DNA of 16,678 nt from Chloroflexota bacterium (lineage in GTDB: Bacteria > Chloroflexota > Dehalococcoidia > UBA1127 > JACQUN01), in NCBI GenBank assembly GCA_016210285.1, contig JACQUN010000113.1, positions 1 to 16,678 on the forward strand, read 5' to 3'. The notes under the pieces are model-generated. The model worked only from the letters and a program-made list of their open reading frames with translations, ran no database searches and was not told the DNA's origin. Made by a program: the position numbers and the translations under genes. The stretch's first letter is position 1, and each line of letters begins with the position of its first letter. Positions 1-6,956 of this stretch are shown one piece after another.

Positions 1-93
1 GAGAAGCTGGCTCTGGACATGCCTCTGGGGGTGACCTTCGAGGATGCTACGGAGGAGGTCACCCTCCCCAAGTTTCGCCCCGCTCGGCAGTAG
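1..93 (+). CDS. C-terminal end of an unidentified protein (partial)
   Basis: Frame 1 is open from the window edge to a TAG at 91-93, giving the last 30 residues of a protein that starts outside the window. The tail reads as an acidic beta-type segment (VTFEDATEEVTLPKF) followed by a basic end. It vaguely resembles the C-terminus of Zn-ribbon/OB-fold (DUF35-type) acyl-CoA-associated proteins, which often end in a similar LPxFRP stretch; that is recollection from a very short segment and should not be relied on. It does not look like the C-terminus of an E2 acyltransferase. The next gene has its own promoter 120 bases downstream, so this gene is probably in a separate transcription unit. Confidence 0.6.
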   Translation, partial: EKLALDMPLGVTFEDATEEVTLPKFRPARQ

Positions 94-188
94 GACCTCT
101 GGCGCCCCCATGTCCCTGTTTGTTCGACGGTGTAAAGAGCGCTGCCATAGAAGTTTTTTATGGGCATAAGCGAAACCTATTCAGTGCC

Positions 189-217
189 TTACGTCAGGGC
201 ATCCAGTGAGGTATAAT
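189..217 (+). promoter_or_regulatory. Putative promoter of the lpd-por-pdh operon
   Basis: A perfect TATAAT -10 box lies at 212-217. The hexamer 17 bases upstream (TTACGT, 189-194) is a poor -35. Transcription would start near 224, leaving a leader of about 54 bases before the ATG at 278. This supports the ATG at 278 over the upstream in-frame ATG at 206, which would sit ahead of the start of transcription. Confidence 0.5.
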
Positions 218-277
218 AAGGGGTTATCTCCGAAGACCCTGGCCCCGAGAGGGGCTTCTGAAGAAGGTCAAGGTCGG

Positions 278-1660
278 ATGCCTGAGTATGACGTAGTGGT
301 CGTTGGCGCAGGGCCAGGCGGGTATGTGGCAGCTATCCGTGCTGCCCAGTTGGGCCTCAAGGTAGCTGTGGTGGAGCGGGATGAGGTTGGCGGCGTCTGC
401 CTCAACTGGGGATGTATCCCCAGCAAGGCCCTGCTGCGCAACGCTGAGGTCCTGAGCCTGGTGCGACGCGCTGAGGAGTTCGGCATCTCCTTGAGCGACC
501 TCCGGTTCGACTTCGGGAAGGCCGTTGACCGCAGCCGACAGGTGGTGCGGCGCCTGACGCAGGGGGTTGTCTACCTGCTGCGCAAGAACAAGGTGGAGAG
601 CATACACGGCACCGCTGCCCTGCGGAATCCTACCACAGTGGAAGTGGCCGAAAGCGGCCAGGTCCTCACAACCCGCAACGTAATCCTGGCCACTGGCGCT
701 CGCGCCCGAACGCTTCCGGTGCTTCCCCTGGACGGCAGGCTGGTGTTCACCAGCCGGGAGGCGCTGGAAAGGAAACAGCTTCCTGCCTCGGCCCTCATCG
801 TGGGGGGCGGCGCCACGGGCTGCGAGTTCGCCTACCTCTATAACGCCTACGGTGTCAAGGTCACGGTGGTGGAGATGCTCCCGCACCTGCTTCCTAACGA
901 GGACCCGGAGGTGAGCCAGCACCTGGAGCGGGCCTTCCGGAAGCAGGGCATCACGGTTCTCACGGGGGCCCGCGTCACCGACGTGAAACACCTCGGTGAG
1001 GGTGCCAGCGTGACGGTGGAGTCCGGCCAGGGAGCCCAGGAGCTCCCCTGCGAGGCTGTCCTGGTGGCCGTGGGGGTCCTGGGCAACAGCGAAAACCTGG
1101 GGCTGGAAGCTGCGGGCATTGAGGTGGAACGGGGCTTCGTGAAGATTGACGACCAGATGGGCACCGGCGTCCCAGGGGTCTATGCCATTGGAGACGTCAC
1201 CGGGAAGCTTCTGCTCGCCCACGTTGCTTCCGCCCAGGGGGTGGCAGCCGCCGAGCGGATCGCGGGGCGGGAGACCCGCCCCCTGGACTACCGGTTCATG
1301 CCCCGGGCCGTGTACTGCAACCCCCAAGTCACCAGTTGGGGCCTGAGCGAGGCCGAGGCACGAGCCTCCGAGAGGAACGTAAAGATCGGCAGGTTCCCCT
1401 TCAGCGCCAACGGCAAGGCCCTCGCCCTTGGCGAAGGGGAGGGGTTCGTGAAGGTGGTGGTGGATGCCTCCTACGGCGAGATTCTGGGGGCCCACCTCAT
1501 TGGCCCGGAGGTCACCGAGCTCTTGGGGGAGCTCTCCCTCAGCGGGCTGCTGGAAGGGACGGCCAGCGAGGTGGGCTTCCTGGTCCACTCCCACCCAACC
1601 CTTTCCGAGGCAGTGAAGGAGGCCGCGCTTGCTGCCCGCGGCGAGGCCATTCACATCTAG
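278..1660 (+). CDS. lpdA: Dihydrolipoamide dehydrogenase (E3)
   Basis: This 460-residue flavoprotein reoxidises dihydrolipoamide of 2-oxoacid dehydrogenase (or glycine cleavage) complexes and passes electrons to NAD+. Seen: the FAD GxGxxG motif at residues 10-15, the redox-active disulfide C41-LNWG-C46 followed by IPSK, a second Rossmann motif GGGATG at about 176-181 for NAD, the FAD-binding AIGDVTG segment, and the C-terminal HPTLSE motif (His439, Glu444) that supplies the active-site base. Length is normal for the family. The frame can be extended to an ATG at 206, but that adds 24 unlike residues and overlaps the -10 box, so I use 278, which has AAGAAGG at 261-267 upstream. It is the first gene of a forward operon and lies 34 bases before the POR genes. 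The linked E1 genes suggest a pyruvate-type complex, though no E2 is nearby. Confidence 0.95.
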   Translation: MPEYDVVVVGAGPGGYVAAIRAAQLGLKVAVVERDEVGGVCLNWGCIPSKALLRNAEVLSLVRRAEEFGISLSDLRFDFGKAVDRSRQVVRRLTQGVVYLLRKNKVESIHGTAALRNPTTVEVAESGQVLTTRNVILATGARARTLPVLPLDGRLVFTSREALERKQLPASALIVGGGATGCEFAYLYNAYGVKVTVVEMLPHLLPNEDPEVSQHLERAFRKQGITVLTGARVTDVKHLGEGASVTVESGQGAQELPCEAVLVAVGVLGNSENLGLEAAGIEVERGFVKIDDQMGTGVPGVYAIGDVTGKLLLAHVASAQGVAAAERIAGRETRPLDYRFMPRAVYCNPQVTSWGLSEAEARASERNVKIGRFPFSANGKALALGEGEGFVKVVVDASYGEILGAHLIGPEVTELLGELSLSGLLEGTASEVGFLVHSHPTLSEAVKEAALAARGEAIHI

Positions 1661-1694
1661 CCGGGCATGCCCGGGCGGTGGAAGGGAGCCAGCC

Positions 1695-2282
1695 ATGATG
1701 GTAGCACTGGGGCAGACGATAGCGGAGCTCCGCTGGCACGGCCGGGGCGGCCAGGGGGTGGTTACCGCCAGCAACCTTCTGGCGGAGGCTGCCCTGCTGG
1801 ACGGGAAGTATTTCCAGTCGCTTCCCGAGTTTGGCGCAGAGCGCTCCGGCGCTCCCCTGGTTGCCTACTCCCGTCTCAGCGCCAAGCCCATCGTTGTGCG
1901 GGGTCCGGTTGCCGAGCCTCACGTCGTGGTGGTTCTCGACCCCACGCTGGTGGGCCGAGTGGATGTGGTAGCCGGGCTTTCTCCAGAAGGTTTCCTTTTG
2001 GTCAACACGCCAAAGCCCCCCCTGGCAGTACGGGCGATGCTGCCAGGAGCGCCGGCTGGCACCTACACCCTGGATGCGACGCGCATCGCCATGGAGACCC
2101 TGCGCCGGAACATCCCCAACATGCCGATGCTCGGGGCCCTGGTGCGGGTCACTGGCATCGTGTCCCAAGAGGCGGTCCGCAAGGTCATCACCCAGCGGCT
2201 GGGGAGCCGGCTGGGGGTCCAGATGATGCAGGCAAACCTGGTGGCCTTTGAGCGTGGACTCCAGGAGGTTCAGGGGCCCTGA
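1695..2282 (+). CDS. porG: Pyruvate/2-oxoacid:ferredoxin oxidoreductase, gamma subunit
   Basis: This is the gamma (domain III) subunit of a four-subunit 2-oxoacid:ferredoxin oxidoreductase, 195 residues, cytoplasmic. Seen: the family's N-terminal RxHGRGGQGVV motif at residues 13-23, then SLPEFGAERSGAP, typical of the gamma subunit, and a Rossmann-like core with VVVVLDPTL. The start ATG at 1695 is preceded by GGAAGGGAG (1680-1688); an upstream in-frame ATG at 1629 would lie inside lpdA. It is followed by the delta, alpha and beta subunits in the gamma-delta-alpha-beta order common for POR/VOR enzymes. Substrate cannot be fixed from sequence alone; pyruvate is the usual one for this gene order and fits the adjacent E1 genes. 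Confidence 0.92.
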   Translation: MMVALGQTIAELRWHGRGGQGVVTASNLLAEAALLDGKYFQSLPEFGAERSGAPLVAYSRLSAKPIVVRGPVAEPHVVVVLDPTLVGRVDVVAGLSPEGFLLVNTPKPPLAVRAMLPGAPAGTYTLDATRIAMETLRRNIPNMPMLGALVRVTGIVSQEAVRKVITQRLGSRLGVQMMQANLVAFERGLQEVQGP

Positions 2283-2319
2283 CTGCGGGAGATGAGGCAG
2301 TGGCCCAGGGGAGGTTGGA

Positions 2320-2631
2320 ATGCGACTTCTAGCTTGGCAGGAGGTTCCCCCAGGCGCGGTGATCCCCCACCCTGGCAACTCCACGGAGGTGGAGACGGGC
2401 TCCTGGCGGGTCCAGCGGCCGGTGGTGGACTACGCGGCGTGCTCCCACTGCATGATCTGCTGGGTCTTCTGCCCCGATAGCTGTTTCAAGGTAGAGGACG
2501 GCAAGCTGGTGGATGTGGACTACGAACACTGCAAGGGGTGCGGCATCTGTGTCGTGGAGTGCCCCAAACGGTGCATCGCGATGGTGGACGAGCTCCTTGT
2601 GGGCGCGACGCAGTCCGCCGGTGGGAGGTAG
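2320..2631 (+). CDS. porD: 2-oxoacid:ferredoxin oxidoreductase, delta subunit (2x[4Fe-4S] ferredoxin)
   Basis: This 103-residue ferredoxin-like subunit carries electrons from the catalytic beta subunit towards external ferredoxin. Seen: two cluster motifs, C41-xx-C44-xx-C47-xxx-C51-P and C71-xx-C74-xx-C77-xxx-C81-P, in the standard spacing for two [4Fe-4S] clusters. About 40 residues of N-terminal extension precede them, as usual for PorD. An extra Cys (C55) follows the first motif. The ATG at 2320 has GGGGAGG at 2308-2314. It sits 37 bases after the gamma gene and only 3 bases before the alpha gene, so translation of the subunits is probably coupled. Confidence 0.93.
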   Translation: MRLLAWQEVPPGAVIPHPGNSTEVETGSWRVQRPVVDYAACSHCMICWVFCPDSCFKVEDGKLVDVDYEHCKGCGICVVECPKRCIAMVDELLVGATQSAGGR

Positions 2632-2634
2632 GCC

Positions 2635-3855
2635 ATGGCGACCGTATCCAGACAGGCCGCTGCACCAACCCGGGGGACGGGCAAACTGGTGGCGCTCACC
2701 GGGGCAGCCGTGGTGGCCCACGCCATGCGGCAGATCCACCCCGATGTCGTGGCTGCCTATCCCATCACCCCACAGACCATCATCACGGAGACCTTCAGCG
2801 AGTTCGTCGCCGATGGCGAGGTGCAGACGGAGTTCGTGGCCGTGGAGAGCGAGCACGCTGCCATGAGCGCCTGCATCGGGGCCGCCGCTGCCGGGGCGCG
2901 GGTTCAGACTGCCACCTCCGGCCCGGGCCTGGCGCTCATGTGGGAGGTGCTGTGGGTGGCCTCGGGTTCACGCCTGCCCATCGTCATGCACCTCTGCACC
3001 CGGGCCCTTTCGGCCCCCATCAACATCCTCTGCGATCACTCCGATGCCTACGGGATGCGAGAGACAGGCTGGGTCATGCTCGTGGGGGAGAACGCCCAGG
3101 AGGCCTACGACAACGCCATCCAGGCGGTCCGCATCGCCGAGCATCCCGAGGTTCTGCTCCCCGTCGCCAACGTTCTGGACGGCTTCGTCGTGACCCACTG
3201 CCTGGAGCGGGTGGAGTTCCTTCCCGACCAGGCGGTCCAGGAGTTCGTCGGCGAGTACCATGCCCGCTACGGGCTGCTGGACCCCTCCCAGACCGTGACC
3301 ATCGGCCCCCTGGCGTACCACGACTCCTACACGGAGCACAAGCGGAATCAGGTGGCAGGCATGGAGCGGGCCCTGGAGGTGTCCAGGGAGATTGCCGGGG
3401 AGTACGGGCGGCTGACCGGCCGTTACTATGATGTCGTGGATGCCTACCGGCTGGAGGATGCCGAGGTAGCAGTAGTGCTGCTGGGCTCGGCGGCTGGGAC
3501 GGTGCGCCACGTGGTTGACCAGCTCCGCGGGGAGGGGATCAGGGCCGGGATGCTGCGAGTGCGCTGCTACCGGCCCTTCCCGTCTCGGGAGGTGGCCGAG
3601 GCCCTGCGCCACGTGAAGGTTGTGGGGGTGCTGGACCGGGGGTTGGCCTTCGGGGCGCCGGGCAACCCCCTCTTTTCCGATGTCTGCCTTGCCCTGTACA
3701 CGCACGGCCTCACGCCCCCGGTGTATGACTTCGTCTATGGACTGGGGGGCAGGAGCACCATGCCTCCCCAGCTTCGCCAGGCCTTTGAAGCCCTGCTGCA
3801 ACCCACGGCCCCAACGGGCACGGTTACATATCTTGGCCTTCGGGAAGGGGGGTAG
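2635..3855 (+). CDS. porA: 2-oxoacid:ferredoxin oxidoreductase, alpha subunit
   Basis: The alpha subunit (406 residues) carries the pyrimidine-binding TPP domain plus the transketolase C-terminal-like domain of POR. Seen: the signature AYPITPQT at about residues 41-48, the FVAVESEHAAMSA segment (about 67-79) that supplies the glutamate facing TPP, the TATSGPGLALM loop (about 92-102), and in the C-terminal half the LGSAAGTV segment followed by the RVRCYRPFP motif typical of the family. Length is usual for PorA (about 390-410). The stop of the delta gene lies three bases upstream, and the ribosome site GGGAGG (2623-2628) is inside the end of that gene. With the gamma, delta and beta genes it should form the oxygen-sensitive POR that converts pyruvate and CoA to acetyl-CoA, CO2 and reduced ferredoxin. 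Confidence 0.95.
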   Translation: MATVSRQAAAPTRGTGKLVALTGAAVVAHAMRQIHPDVVAAYPITPQTIITETFSEFVADGEVQTEFVAVESEHAAMSACIGAAAAGARVQTATSGPGLALMWEVLWVASGSRLPIVMHLCTRALSAPINILCDHSDAYGMRETGWVMLVGENAQEAYDNAIQAVRIAEHPEVLLPVANVLDGFVVTHCLERVEFLPDQAVQEFVGEYHARYGLLDPSQTVTIGPLAYHDSYTEHKRNQVAGMERALEVSREIAGEYGRLTGRYYDVVDAYRLEDAEVAVVLLGSAAGTVRHVVDQLRGEGIRAGMLRVRCYRPFPSREVAEALRHVKVVGVLDRGLAFGAPGNPLFSDVCLALYTHGLTPPVYDFVYGLGGRSTMPPQLRQAFEALLQPTAPTGTVTYLGLREGG

Positions 3856-3858
3856 GCG

Positions 3859-4818
3859 ATGCCTGTCGCTTTGAATCTCAAGAGCCTGAGCGCTCAGGAA
3901 GAGCTTCTGGCCCCGGGGCACGGCCTTTGCTCCGGGTGTGCCGAGTCGGTCGTCGTGCGGCTGGTCTTGCATGCCCTGGGGAAACCCGCCATCGTCGCGG
4001 GCGCCACGGGCTGCCTTGAGGTGGCCACCACCCGCTACCCCTGGACCGCCTGGCGGGTCCCTTTCATCCACAGCGCCTTTGAAAACGCCGCGACCAGCAT
4101 CAGCGGGGTGGAGGCGGCCTACCGCGCCATGGTCAGAAAAGGCAAGCTGGAGCCCAGGGACGTGGCCTTCGTGGTCTTTGGGGGAGATGGGGCCACCTAC
4201 GACATCGGCCTCCAGTGGCTCAGCGGCGCCCTGGAGCGCGGCCACCGCTTCCTCTACGTCTGCCTCAACAACGAAGGCTACATGAACACGGGCATCCAGC
4301 GGAGCGGCGCCACCATCCTGGGCACCTGGACCACGACGACTCCAGTGGGCAAGGCGGTGCCCGGGAAACCCCAGTGGCGCAAAGACCTCACCGCCATCGT
4401 GGCGGCCCACAACGTGCCCTTCGTGGCCCAGGCAGCCACCCACTTCTGGAAGGACCTGATGACCAAGGTCCAGCGCGCCGTCTCGGTGGAGGGGCCGTCC
4501 TTCATCAACGTGCTGGCGCCCTGCACCCGCGGCTGGCGGTACGAGCCGCAGGACACCATGCGCATCAGCAAGCTGGCCACGGAGACCTGCGTGTGGCCCC
4601 TCTTCGAGGTGGACCAGGGCAAGTGGAAGCTCAACTACCGGCCCCCGGTGAAGAAACCCATAACCGAGTGGCTGGGCTCCCAGGGGCGCTTTGCTCATCT
4701 GCTGCGGCCCGAGAACCAGGGCCTGGTGCGGGAGATTCAGGAGAGGGTTGACCAGGAGTGGGCGGCCATCCTGGCCCGCACTGGCTCCCGCGAGCCAGTG
4801 GGCGCACGGAAGGGGTAG
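3859..4818 (+). CDS. porB: 2-oxoacid:ferredoxin oxidoreductase, beta subunit (TPP and [4Fe-4S])
   Basis: The catalytic beta subunit (319 residues) binds TPP-Mg and one [4Fe-4S] cluster. Seen: the N-terminal GHGLCSGC motif with C24 and C27, a third Cys at C52 in GATGCLE, and C222 in LAPCTRGW; these match the four conserved cluster cysteines. The TPP/Mg motif GGDGATYDIG is at about residues 108-117, followed by CLNNEGYMNTGIQ-SG, which is characteristic of pyruvate-specific beta subunits. It begins three bases after porA and ends two bases before the E1-alpha gene, so all are likely in one transcript. All ligands appear intact, so an active enzyme is expected. Confidence 0.95.
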   Translation: MPVALNLKSLSAQEELLAPGHGLCSGCAESVVVRLVLHALGKPAIVAGATGCLEVATTRYPWTAWRVPFIHSAFENAATSISGVEAAYRAMVRKGKLEPRDVAFVVFGGDGATYDIGLQWLSGALERGHRFLYVCLNNEGYMNTGIQRSGATILGTWTTTTPVGKAVPGKPQWRKDLTAIVAAHNVPFVAQAATHFWKDLMTKVQRAVSVEGPSFINVLAPCTRGWRYEPQDTMRISKLATETCVWPLFEVDQGKWKLNYRPPVKKPITEWLGSQGRFAHLLRPENQGLVREIQERVDQEWAAILARTGSREPVGARKG

Positions 4819-4820
4819 GC

Positions 4821-5795
4821 ATGCAGGTGCAGGAGAAGGTAAGCCAGCAGCAGTTGCTTGGGCTCCACCGCCAGATGCTTCTTATCCGGCGCTTTGAGGA
4901 GAAGAGCGCCGAGATGTACATGCGGGGCAAGGTCCGCGGCTTCCTCCATCTGTACATTGGGGAGGAGGCCATCGCGGTGGGTGCCATCTCTGCGCTTCGG
5001 CCCGAGGACTACGTGGTGACCCACTACCGGGACCATGGGCACGCCCTGGCTCGCGGCATGGACCCGAATGTGGTAATGGCAGAGCTCTTCGGCAGGGGCA
5101 CCGGGTCGAGCCGCGGCAGGGGGGGCTCCATGCACCTCTTCGATGCCGCCCGGAACTTCATGGGGGGCTACGCCATCGTTGGGGGGCAGCTCCCCATCGC
5201 CACCGGCCTGGCCCTGGCCTCCAGCTACCAGGATGCCAAGCGTGTCGTGCTGTGCTTCTTCGGGGATGGCGCCATCAACCAGGGGGAGTTCCACGAGTCC
5301 ATGAACCTTGCCTCCCTGTGGAAGCTGCCTGTGATCTTCTTCCTTGAGAACAACATGTACGGAATGGGCTCTCACATAGACCGCACCTATGCCGGCGGGC
5401 GGGACGTCTACAAGGCCGCCGCCCACTACAGGATGCCTGCTCGCCAGATTGACGGCATGAATGTGCTGGAGGTGCGCGAGGCCACGGGGGAGGCGGTGGA
5501 ACACGCCCGCGCTGGGGGCGGGCCTGTCTTCCTGGAGGCGATCACCTACCGCTTCCGCGGCCACTCCATGGCCGATCCCATGGACTATCGGGACAGGGCG
5601 GAAGAGGAGCAGTGGCGTCCCAAGGACCCCATCGTAACCTTCCGGAAGCTCCTGCTGGAGAGCGGGGCTGCCAGGGAGGAGGACATCCAGGCGCTGGAGC
5701 GGAGCGTGGAGGCGGAGGTAGAGGAGGCGGTGCGCTTCGCCGACGCCAGCCCCGAGCCGCCACCCGAGGCCCTCTACGAGGACGTCTATGCGTGA
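4821..5795 (+). CDS. pdhA: TPP-dependent dehydrogenase E1 component, alpha subunit (pyruvate/acetoin type)
   Basis: This 324-residue protein is the alpha subunit of a heterotetrameric E1 that decarboxylates a 2-oxoacid (or cleaves acetoin) and transfers the acyl group to lipoyl-E2. Seen: the N-terminal YRQML-type helix (LHRQMLLIRRFEEK), LYIGEEA, the TPP-binding GDG at 148-150 with N177/N178 (FFGDGAINQGEFHES to LENN), and the active-site loop YRFRGHSMADP. The compact length is closer to the AcoA/cyanobacterial PdhA type than to longer mitochondrial-like E1 alpha. The ATG at 4821 is preceded by AAGGGG and overlaps no alternative domain; an upstream in-frame ATG at 4758 would lie inside porB. 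Whether pyruvate, acetoin or a branched-chain 2-oxoacid is the substrate is not decided by sequence. Confidence 0.92.
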   Translation: MQVQEKVSQQQLLGLHRQMLLIRRFEEKSAEMYMRGKVRGFLHLYIGEEAIAVGAISALRPEDYVVTHYRDHGHALARGMDPNVVMAELFGRGTGSSRGRGGSMHLFDAARNFMGGYAIVGGQLPIATGLALASSYQDAKRVVLCFFGDGAINQGEFHESMNLASLWKLPVIFFLENNMYGMGSHIDRTYAGGRDVYKAAAHYRMPARQIDGMNVLEVREATGEAVEHARAGGGPVFLEAITYRFRGHSMADPMDYRDRAEEEQWRPKDPIVTFRKLLLESGAAREEDIQALERSVEAEVEEAVRFADASPEPPPEALYEDVYA

Positions 5796-5870
5796 GGGCA
5801 CCAGGGCTCTACGGAATGACTGGATGGGCAAGACAGGGGCTGAGAGGATTGCCAGGGCCGGAGCCGACCT

Positions 5871-6848
5871 GTGCCTGAGCTGACGCTGCGCGAAGCAATC
5901 GCCCGGGCCCTGCGGGAGGCTCTGGATGGCAACCCCAACGTGTTCCTCATGGGGGAGGATATCGGGGCGTATGGGGGGGCCTACGCGGTGACCAAGGGCT
6001 TCCTCAAGGAATACGGCCCGGAGCGCATCCGAGATACCCCCATCTCCGAGTCCACCATCGTTGGGGCGGGCATCGGGGCAGCTATGGCCGGTCTCCGTCC
6101 CGTCGTGGAGCTCATGACCATCAACTTCAGCCTGATGGCGACGGACCAGCTCATCAATCACGCTGCGAAGATCCACTCCATGTCGGGTGGGCAGCTCAAG
6201 GCTCCACTGATTGTGCGCACCGTCACCGGCGGCGGTGCGGGCCTGGCCGCTACGCACTCCCAGAGCCTTGAGGGGTGGTACGCGACCATCCCCGGGCTCA
6301 AGGTAGTAGCACCTTCAACCCCCGCCGATGCCCTGGGCCTGTTCCGTAGCTGCATGAAAGACCAGAACACCGTTCTGTTCTGCGAGCACCAGGTTCTCTA
6401 TGGCACCCGGGGCCCGGTGCCTGAGGAGTATTACGAAGTCCCCCTGGGCCAGGCGGGCACCGTGCGCCAGGGGAGCGACATCACCCTGATTGGCTATTCG
6501 CGCACGGTCCACGTGGCGCTGCGGGCTGCCCGGGAGCTAGAGCGCCGCGGGGTGCAGGCGGAGGTGCTGGACCTGCGCACCCTCCGCCCCCTGGACGTGG
6601 CCACCGTGGTGGCATCGGTGAAGAAGACCCACCGCGCCCTCATAGTGGAGGACGCCTGGGCCACGGGGGCGTTTGGCACCTACCTGGGATTCCTGATCCA
6701 CCAGCAGGCCTTCGACGACCTGGACGGGCCGGTGGCCCATGTGGCTGGCGCCGACGTGCCCATGCCCTACGCCCGGAACCTGGAGCAACTGGCCCTCCCC
6801 ACGGAGCAGTCGGTCCTCAAAGCGGTGCAGGAGAGCTTTGGGCTGTAG
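5871..6848 (+). CDS. pdhB: TPP-dependent dehydrogenase E1 component, beta subunit
   Basis: The partner of the preceding alpha subunit, 325 residues, with the pyrimidine-binding transketolase fold and a C-terminal transketolase domain. Seen: the family-typical start PELTLREAIARAL, FLMGEDIG (Glu29), RIRDTPISE with the TPP-activating Glu60, GAGIGAAMAGLRPVVE, THSQSLEGWY, and in the C-terminal part LDLRTLRPLD and VEDAW. It uses a GTG start at 5871 with GGAG at 5860-5863; no in-frame ATG upstream fits the family N-terminus. The 75-base gap to the alpha gene is the longest in the operon and holds no convincing feature. A hairpin 6 bases after the stop closes the operon. No E2 gene follows, which is unusual. 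Confidence 0.93.
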   Translation: MPELTLREAIARALREALDGNPNVFLMGEDIGAYGGAYAVTKGFLKEYGPERIRDTPISESTIVGAGIGAAMAGLRPVVELMTINFSLMATDQLINHAAKIHSMSGGQLKAPLIVRTVTGGGAGLAATHSQSLEGWYATIPGLKVVAPSTPADALGLFRSCMKDQNTVLFCEHQVLYGTRGPVPEEYYEVPLGQAGTVRQGSDITLIGYSRTVHVALRAARELERRGVQAEVLDLRTLRPLDVATVVASVKKTHRALIVEDAWATGAFGTYLGFLIHQQAFDDLDGPVAHVAGADVPMPYARNLEQLALPTEQSVLKAVQESFGL

Positions 6849-6854
6849 GCTTCT

Positions 6855-6895
6855 GTTGACCTCCACGACGCAGCCCGAAGGCGGTGGTGGTCAAC
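6855..6895. terminator. Hairpin terminator between pdhB and the reverse dsrE gene
   Basis: GTTGACC (6855-6861) pairs with GGTCAAC (6889-6895), and CCAC (6863-6866) with GTGG (6884-6887), with a single T/T mismatch; CGC/GCG can pair further inside. A T-rich stretch (CGTTTCTTACCTTTG) follows on the forward strand. It lies just after the pdhB stop and about 60 bases beyond the extended dsrE stop, so it could end both transcripts. Confidence 0.55.
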
Positions 6896-6956
6896 CGTTT
6901 CTTACCTTTGCTCCACCCGTGGAGTGTGGCCAGGGATTCAGCAGGCCGCGTTGCGC

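Noticed and set aside
151..177. Weak hairpin with a T-run (TGCCATA, then TTTTTT, then TATGGGCA)
   Set aside because: The T-run is in the loop rather than after the stem and the stem has a bulge, so it is not a convincing terminator for the upstream gene.
1661..1674. Perfect palindrome CCGGGCATGCCCGG after the lpdA stop
   Set aside because: It has no loop or T-tract and the operon clearly continues 20 bases later; treated as a chance GC-rich palindrome or a weak protein-binding site.
224..1774. Long reverse open frame across lpdA
   Set aside because: It runs antisense to an unmistakable flavoprotein gene, its product is His/Gly/Leu-rich with no recognisable domain, and it is explained by GC-rich codon bias.
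2968..4698. Reverse open frame of 576 codons across porA and porB
   Set aside because: Antisense shadow of two genes with intact catalytic motifs; no domain, no promoter or ribosome site.
5816..5878. 20-codon frame overlapping the pdhB start
   Set aside because: No ribosome site and no recognisable sequence; a coupling leader peptide is possible but unsupported.
4737..6257. Reverse open frame of 506 codons across the E1 genes
   Set aside because: Antisense shadow of pdhA/pdhB; composition is typical of shadow frames in GC-rich DNA.
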